Shown: positions 59,600 through 64,000 of the stretch, piece after piece | Layout of the letters: each line of letters starts with the position of its first letter | How positions within the stretch are numbered: the stretch's first letter is position 1 | NCBI GenBank assembly: GCA_029531795.1 | Contig: JAPEIS010000001.1 | Location: 248,001-312,000 of the forward strand | Direction: 5' to 3' | Length of the DNA stretch: 64,000 nucleotides | Source: Sclerotinia nivalis | Lineage: Eukaryota; Ascomycota; Leotiomycetes; Helotiales; Sclerotiniaceae | Made by a program: the position numbers and the translations under genes | Notes under the pieces: model-generated | What the model was told of the DNA's origin: nothing | Database searches by the model: none | The model's input: the letters and a program-made list of their open reading frames with translations, nothing else

Positions 59600-60696
59600 T
59601 GTGTATTATGTATAGCCGCTTGGAACTGGAAGATTGAGGGTGTGTTTTTGTCGGGCTGAATTGGTGTTGAAAGTGGTACGTTTTTGAATTCGAATGGAGC
59701 CTGGTTTTTTCCTCTTTTCTTTTGATTTTGTGTTGGAGATCGAGATGAAAATGAAAACGAAGAGAAACATGTTAGATTGTTTATGAGATGAAATATTTGA
59801 ACTGTAGAGTGTGGAAATTGACAAACTAAAAATGGAACTTAGATAGGGCTTAATGGTAGTTAGTCTGGTTAGTGTCGGCATCTGGAGTAGTTCATGACGC
59901 TATATCTCTAGATGAGGCTAATTAAGATCGAGCGATGAACTTCATCTCATCTCATATACAAATCCATAATGAGAGATGACTACGATCATCGTAGAGATCG
60001 CAGCAATTGGCTAGTGTTGGTACATCGTTCCTGAAAATCATAATCTATAATTTCCGCACAGGACAATATTAATGGCGATCAGATACTCAAAACTCCACTT
60101 GGAGAATGAAGAACTACAAAGTCTATATGTAGTAACAGTTCTCTTAAAAAAACCCCCCGCAGCAAAATGATTCACAGAACGGTGTGAAGAACAAAGAAGA
60201 TGCGACACAACACAAGAACACGACATGATGTTCCAAACCATGCAGCTCGAGCCGAACCGAGCTCGGCACTACTGATCATCTGCCCCTTACAAACCCAGAG
60301 AAAGCCAGACAAAGCCTCTGCGACCTTTCCAACCATTTATACCTCACCACACCCCTTCAATTTAAGCACAACTCATACACAGAGCTCACAGAGCTCACAC
60401 AGCATTCCCACACTTCTATTCACTCACTCACTCACTCACTCACTCACTCACCCCCATTCACCACTTATCACCCGCGTCCATCAGCTCGCAAATAGCAGCT
60501 GACCTTAATAACCTTAATTAATAAATTATCACCATTACCATATTATAAATTCCCTTTCAAGAAAACCTCCGTCTACTCAAGTCGATATGCGGAATTTATA
60601 TGTCTTCCTCTTTTTTTATAGTCCATCAAAATCAGGATCAGAATCGAGATCATAAGTCGGAGACTTTTTCGAGCTATAATTTTATAATTACTCAAA
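59600..60696. other. Intergenic, divergent
   Basis: 1.1 kb without a supportable gene; includes the ACTC array at 60419-60450. Confidence 0.6.
60419..60450. repeat. (CACT)n microsatellite
   Basis: About eight tandem CACT units. Confidence 0.95.
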
Positions 60697-61359
60697 ATGC
60701 CAGATGTATCACGGAATCGCATTGAAATTTGGCGTAGCGAAGTGGAATCGCAAACGTCGTCGCAATCGTTTAGGACGAGAGATGTGGGGTGGAGTGCGCC
60801 TGTTGTGCGACCAGTGGGCTTTTGGAGGCGGATATTGGGATTGGGGTATGGTGGTAATGGGAGTGGAAGCGGCAGTGGAAGTAAAAGTGGGAGTGGTAGG
60901 AGTGTGAGCATAGGAAGAAGACTTGGGTTGGTGAAGGGAGAGGTGGAAAGAACAGGGATGTATACTGTCAAGAGTAGGGACATGAATGAGCTTGGAGGGA
61001 GAAGCGGCTTGGAGGGGAGAGATACAAATGGAGAGAGAAACGGAAGAAGTAGTATGGAGCTTGATGGTAGTGAGGAGAGTGCGAGGGGTGGGTTGAGGGA
61101 AAGGAAGAATAGGTTGGAGAGAGCGGCTAGGCTATTAGGAAAAAATGAGGGGACGGGAGAGAATGGACAGAGGAGTTGATCTGTCTTACTTGTGGAATTA
61201 TTGGTGGATGGGATTGATGACTGGTACATCGTTGGACCGTTAGATGCGGAGTCGTATGATGAGACTTTCTGGGTATTGGGACGGGATGGCGTTGCTGCGG
61301 CGGTTAGACATGCTTCTATAACGATGAATGATGGGGATGCGGGGTTACCTATGGAGTAA
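60697..61359 (+). CDS. Unidentified basic Gly/Ser-rich protein with an in-frame TGA or a short intron
   Basis: ATG at 60697 in good context opens 160 codons to TGA at 61177-61179: an N-terminal part with EIWRSEVESQTSSQ and RPVGFWRRILGLG, a GSGSGSGSKSGSG linker and a basic helix (ERKNRLERAARLLG). After the TGA the same frame stays open another 59 codons to TAA 61357-61359. That stretch reads like ordinary protein (DDWYIVGPLDAESYDETFW, then LGRDGVAAAVRHAS). Either a 69-nt intron (61175-61243, donor GTTGAT, acceptor TTAG, in frame) removes the TGA, or the protein ends at 61176, or the stop is read through. I favour splicing. No family is recognised. Confidence 0.45.
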
Positions 61360-61649
61360 GGACTGCAGCGGGGCAATGTTAGATATATGATCGGCGTTGT
61401 AATAATTGTGCCTATAATGATTCATGAATTATACGCTCCTGAAGCCTATGGGATTGTCCATTATCTCGAGTGTCGAATATGTACTTAGTCTTAGAATTGA
61501 TGTTCGCGCTGTGAAGTCTGAAGTCTGCCACAAACACATACATATATACCAGTTTTAATTTGTTTCTCGAGGAGAATCACCATTCGATTAATCATGGATG
61601 AAGAAGGCCGTCCACATATTACTTGTACCAAATTGACAAATAACCCGAA
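61360..61649. other. Convergent intergenic spacer
   Basis: 290 bp between the 60697 frame and the SDR stop codon; nothing seen. Confidence 0.6.
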
Positions 61650-62651
61650 TCAATACTGAAGTCGTTTACCAGACCACTCAATAAATTGACCATTGTCCGC
61701 CATGGTAAGTCCTTCGACCACCTTCACGATCCCAGCAATGCATGTTTCCATATAATCAACCGAATCATACTCCGTAAGTCTCGTAGGTAAAAAGCCCGGC
61801 TCCATGCAAGCAAACGTTATATTCTTACCTTCCTTCTCGAGTTCCCGAGCGTAAGTCATCGTGACTTGGTTGAGGGCCGACTTGGCCGCGCGATATGCCA
61901 TGCAAGTGCCAAATGTGTTATCTGGATTCATTGTAAGTTCATGTTCGTATTTGGTAAATGAGGACATACCTGTCACCGAACCGAAGGCAGAGCTGATGTT
62001 CACAACTCGTGCAGTATTACTCTTCTCAAGGTTGGGAAGGAAGTGCTTTATTGTCAGGAAAGGGCCCTTGAAGATGATTAATCAAATGCAGGACCTTAAA
62101 TTGAGGGAGAAAAATGGGTGGAAGAACTCAAGAGAACTTACTACAGCCATTACTTGAAACCTCTCGGTAAAGAGTTCTGGTGTTTGGTCTCGCCAGGATT
62201 TTGGTTTGGATGGTAACCCTTCTCTAACGTCAGTCCGTCGAATTGACCTACTATCCCTGAAGCTTACCTCCGACATTCAAGAGAACATCAAGACGCTGGT
62301 TGCCGAAATCTTTGGCGGAATTTGCAATACTTTTCTCGTCGAGAAAATCTATTTCGAGAATTTTAGCTCCAGTGGCCTCGAGCTATTTGATCCAGTCAGT
62401 CAGTAAATGAGTATTGTAAAATTCTTTTTGTTCATCAAGCATGCATCTTTCACTGATGGATCTGTCTTTCTCTGTGGACGAATAGATCCAGTAACATTCC
62501 ACGAATTCTTAATGAATGCCTTAACCAGGTTGAGACCTATGCCTCTGTTTGCTCCTATATAGATTGTTAGCGAGCCATATATGCATGCTGTTGGATAGTG
62601 TATACAAACACTGTACATACCAACAATGAGAACACTTTTACTTGTTGACAT
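61650..62651 (-). CDS. Short-chain dehydrogenase/reductase, 230 aa
   Basis: NAD(P)-dependent oxidoreductase of the classical SDR fold. Exons 62651-62621, 62554-62454, 62382-62268, 62218-62142, 62066-61970 and 61921-61650. The cofactor motif is split by intron 1: VLIVG|ANRGIGLNLV (G-x3-G-x-G). Then LDVLLNVGG (the NNAG position), VVNISSAFGS with the catalytic Ser, and YRAAKSALN carrying the Tyr-x3-Lys pair; MEPGFLPTRLT follows as the P-G motif. The length suits a compact cytosolic SDR. The acceptor before LPSKPKSW is ambiguous between two sites three bases apart. The 48-nt last intron has a GTATGT donor but is in frame, so retention would add 16 residues. It is divergent from the M20 gene, 342 bp apart. 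The substrate is unknown. Confidence 0.9.
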
Positions 62652-62993
62652 TTTACTGCAGTTCCGCTTCTGATGGGTTAGTGGCTTTTTATGTAAATTG
62701 TTGATGGTGCTGCACAAGAGGGAATATAGTATTTATCAGGCTAAGCTTGAGGTGAATCGAACATTGGTGGGGTTGTGTAACACTTGTATCAATCACACAA
62801 AAAGAAACAACAGAAATTCACTCGTTTCTGAGAGCTGAGAAGTCTACCTAATCTTACTAACAGGAATAAGCTATGACAAGTTGCAGATAGGTTAGATGTA
62901 TTTCAATCTATGATGAAGTTATTTTCCATACTATCTATCAATCGCACAATTCGACCTTAGCCACAACAATAAGAGTCCCAAAACTAGACGAGT
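62652..62993. promoter_or_regulatory. Divergent promoter, SDR / M20 amidohydrolase
   Basis: 342-bp head-to-head spacer between two catabolic-type genes. Co-regulation is possible. No specific site is assigned. Confidence 0.5.
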
Positions 62994-64000
62994 ATGCCGC
63001 TGGTTTGCACATCCGCTACCTGCTACCTTCTTGCCTTCTTGTTCATCACTTTCTCTGCTATGTATAGTGAGTTCATTTCATTGTTGAAGTCTAGAAGCAT
63101 GCCTACCTACATATATTGTAACTGATACTAATCAAAGCAGCTTTGCAATGCGAGCCCTCTCAACGATTTATGGCAAATATAAATGACAATTCAAGTACAG
63201 ACCTTACCTCTGTAATTCGCCAATACCAACCAAACCTCACAGTCTACGAGGATTTTTATCGAGATGTTCATCAGCACCCAGAACTGTCTGGTATGGAGTC
63301 TCGAACGGCAGCTGTTGTCGCATCTCACCTCGAAGCTCTCGATTTCACTGTACACCTCAATATTGGAGGCCACGGAGTTGTTGGGTTGCTTGAAAATGGT
63401 CCAGGTAAGATTTTGCTCATCAGAGCTGAGCTAGATGCATTGCCTACCCTTGAGCAAACAGGTCTCCCGTATGCTAGCAAAAAAGAAATGGTGGACTGAT
63501 ATGGAAACAAACGACCAGTTATGCATGCATGTGGTCACGATATGAACATGGCTGCTCTTCTTGGTGCATCTGCACTTCTGAAGAATGCCAAGAGCCATTG
63601 GAGTGGCACACTCATCACACTTTTCCAGCCAGATGAAGAGGAAACTGGAGGGGCGTCGGCAATGGTTACAGATGGTCTGTATTCCACGATACCCGTTCCG
63701 GATATTATGCTCGCACAACATGTAACGCCTTTACAAGCCGGATCAGTAGCGATCCGTTCCGGCCCGGTTCTTCTGGCCACAGATGCTCTTGATGTGCGAA
63801 TCTTCGGTGGGCCATGCCCAGGAATCAATCCACAATTTTGCGAGGATCCTATCCAAATTGCTATGAAAGTTGTGTCAAAAGTGCAGAATTCTGTCTCGAA
63901 AGAATTCCACTCGACAGATGAGGTCGCTACGGTCGCTTGCTGGGGATTCCATGGTGGAGTTCCTGGAGCAGACTTTGTTTTTCACGCCGATCTCCTCTTA
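62994..64000 (+). pseudogene. Secreted M20-family amidohydrolase interrupted by in-frame TGA, runs off the window
   Basis: Exon 1 (62994-63066) encodes a signal peptide (CYLLAFLFITFSAMY). Intron 63067-63140 has a GTGAGT donor, TACTAAT and CAG. The M20 (aminoacylase/carboxypeptidase-like) domain follows: EDFYRDVHQHPELSGMESRT, LIRAELDALP with the first metal region, PVMHACGHDMNMAALLGASA, and FQPDEEETGGASAM with the Glu-Glu pair. A TGA at 63497-63499 sits between KKEMVD and YGNKRPVMHACGHD. The frame before and after is the same and open to the window end, so this is one nonsense codon rather than a frameshift. No intron that removes it keeps the HACGHD frame. The position that normally holds GGHG-x-x-PH reads GGPCPGINPQ, suggesting either divergence or decay. 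Confidence 0.75.

Noticed and set aside
60573..61376. 267-codon minus-strand frame
   Set aside because: Leu/Pro/Ser low complexity; it is the mirror of the Gly/Ser/Arg-rich plus-strand frame at 60697.
1..64000. tRNA genes, transposons, CRISPR arrays, viral insertions
   Set aside because: Looked for A/B box pairs, transposase or reverse-transcriptase motifs, long terminal repeats and spaced repeats; none could be supported.

Overview
The window is nuclear DNA of a filamentous ascomycete. The genes are split by short GT-AG introns, mostly 48-130 nt and several carrying a TACTAAC-type branch site. The genes are separated by AT-rich, microsatellite-rich spacers. The gene set (fungal-type CAF120, UTP23, PTC7, MPC1, TMCO4-family lipase, MARVEL-like protein) and the composition resemble Leotiomycetes such as Botrytis or Sclerotinia. 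That placement is an inference from general familiarity, not from a search. I saw no tRNA, rRNA, CRISPR array, intact transposon or virus.

Layout. 1-5.6 kb: two small unidentified genes (109 and 79 aa) and a spacer carrying a structured repeat. 5.6-8.8 kb: ribosomal protein L11, divergent from the spliceosomal protein SmB, then the mitochondrial pyruvate carrier subunit MPC1. 10.5-16.9 kb: a four-helix MARVEL-like membrane protein and the bifunctional purine enzyme ADE17. 17-22.4 kb: sparse DNA with a decayed cytochrome P450 piece and an intact GFA-type zinc protein. 22.4-28.3 kb: an 888-aa FAD-linked, lactone-oxidase-type protein with an EF-hand-like loop, and a protein pairing an N-terminal C2H2-like finger with a C-terminal RING-like domain. 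28.3-32 kb: about 3.9 kb with no gene I can support. 32-39.5 kb: a metallo-beta-lactamase-fold protein with a degenerate metal motif, a Hep59/C9orf78-type splicing protein divergent from a CLYBL/CitE-type lyase, and a secreted or membrane-anchored Ser/Thr-rich protein. 41.3-42 kb: a possible Cys-rich orphan. 42.5-49.8 kb: three minus-strand genes, TMCO4/DUF726, UTP23 and PTC7. 51.9-56.1 kb: CAF120. 58-61.4 kb: three small unidentified reading frames. 61.6-64 kb: a short-chain dehydrogenase divergent from a secreted M20-type amidohydrolase that has an in-frame TGA and runs off the window.

Most genes are housekeeping, serving translation, splicing, ribosome assembly, purine synthesis, mitochondrial metabolism and mRNA turnover. 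They do not form a pathway. Only the SDR/M20 pair and the P450 relic look accessory. I found no convincing new multi-gene system. The most unusual signals are: a repeated C-rich to G-rich switch of the coding strand inside long exons; an in-frame TGA followed by a 60-codon open extension (60697-61359); a 9-nt microexon in SmB; and two copies of a 47-bp hairpin-forming repeat 26 kb apart.

Gene models here were spliced by hand: every join keeps frame, but none has transcript support.
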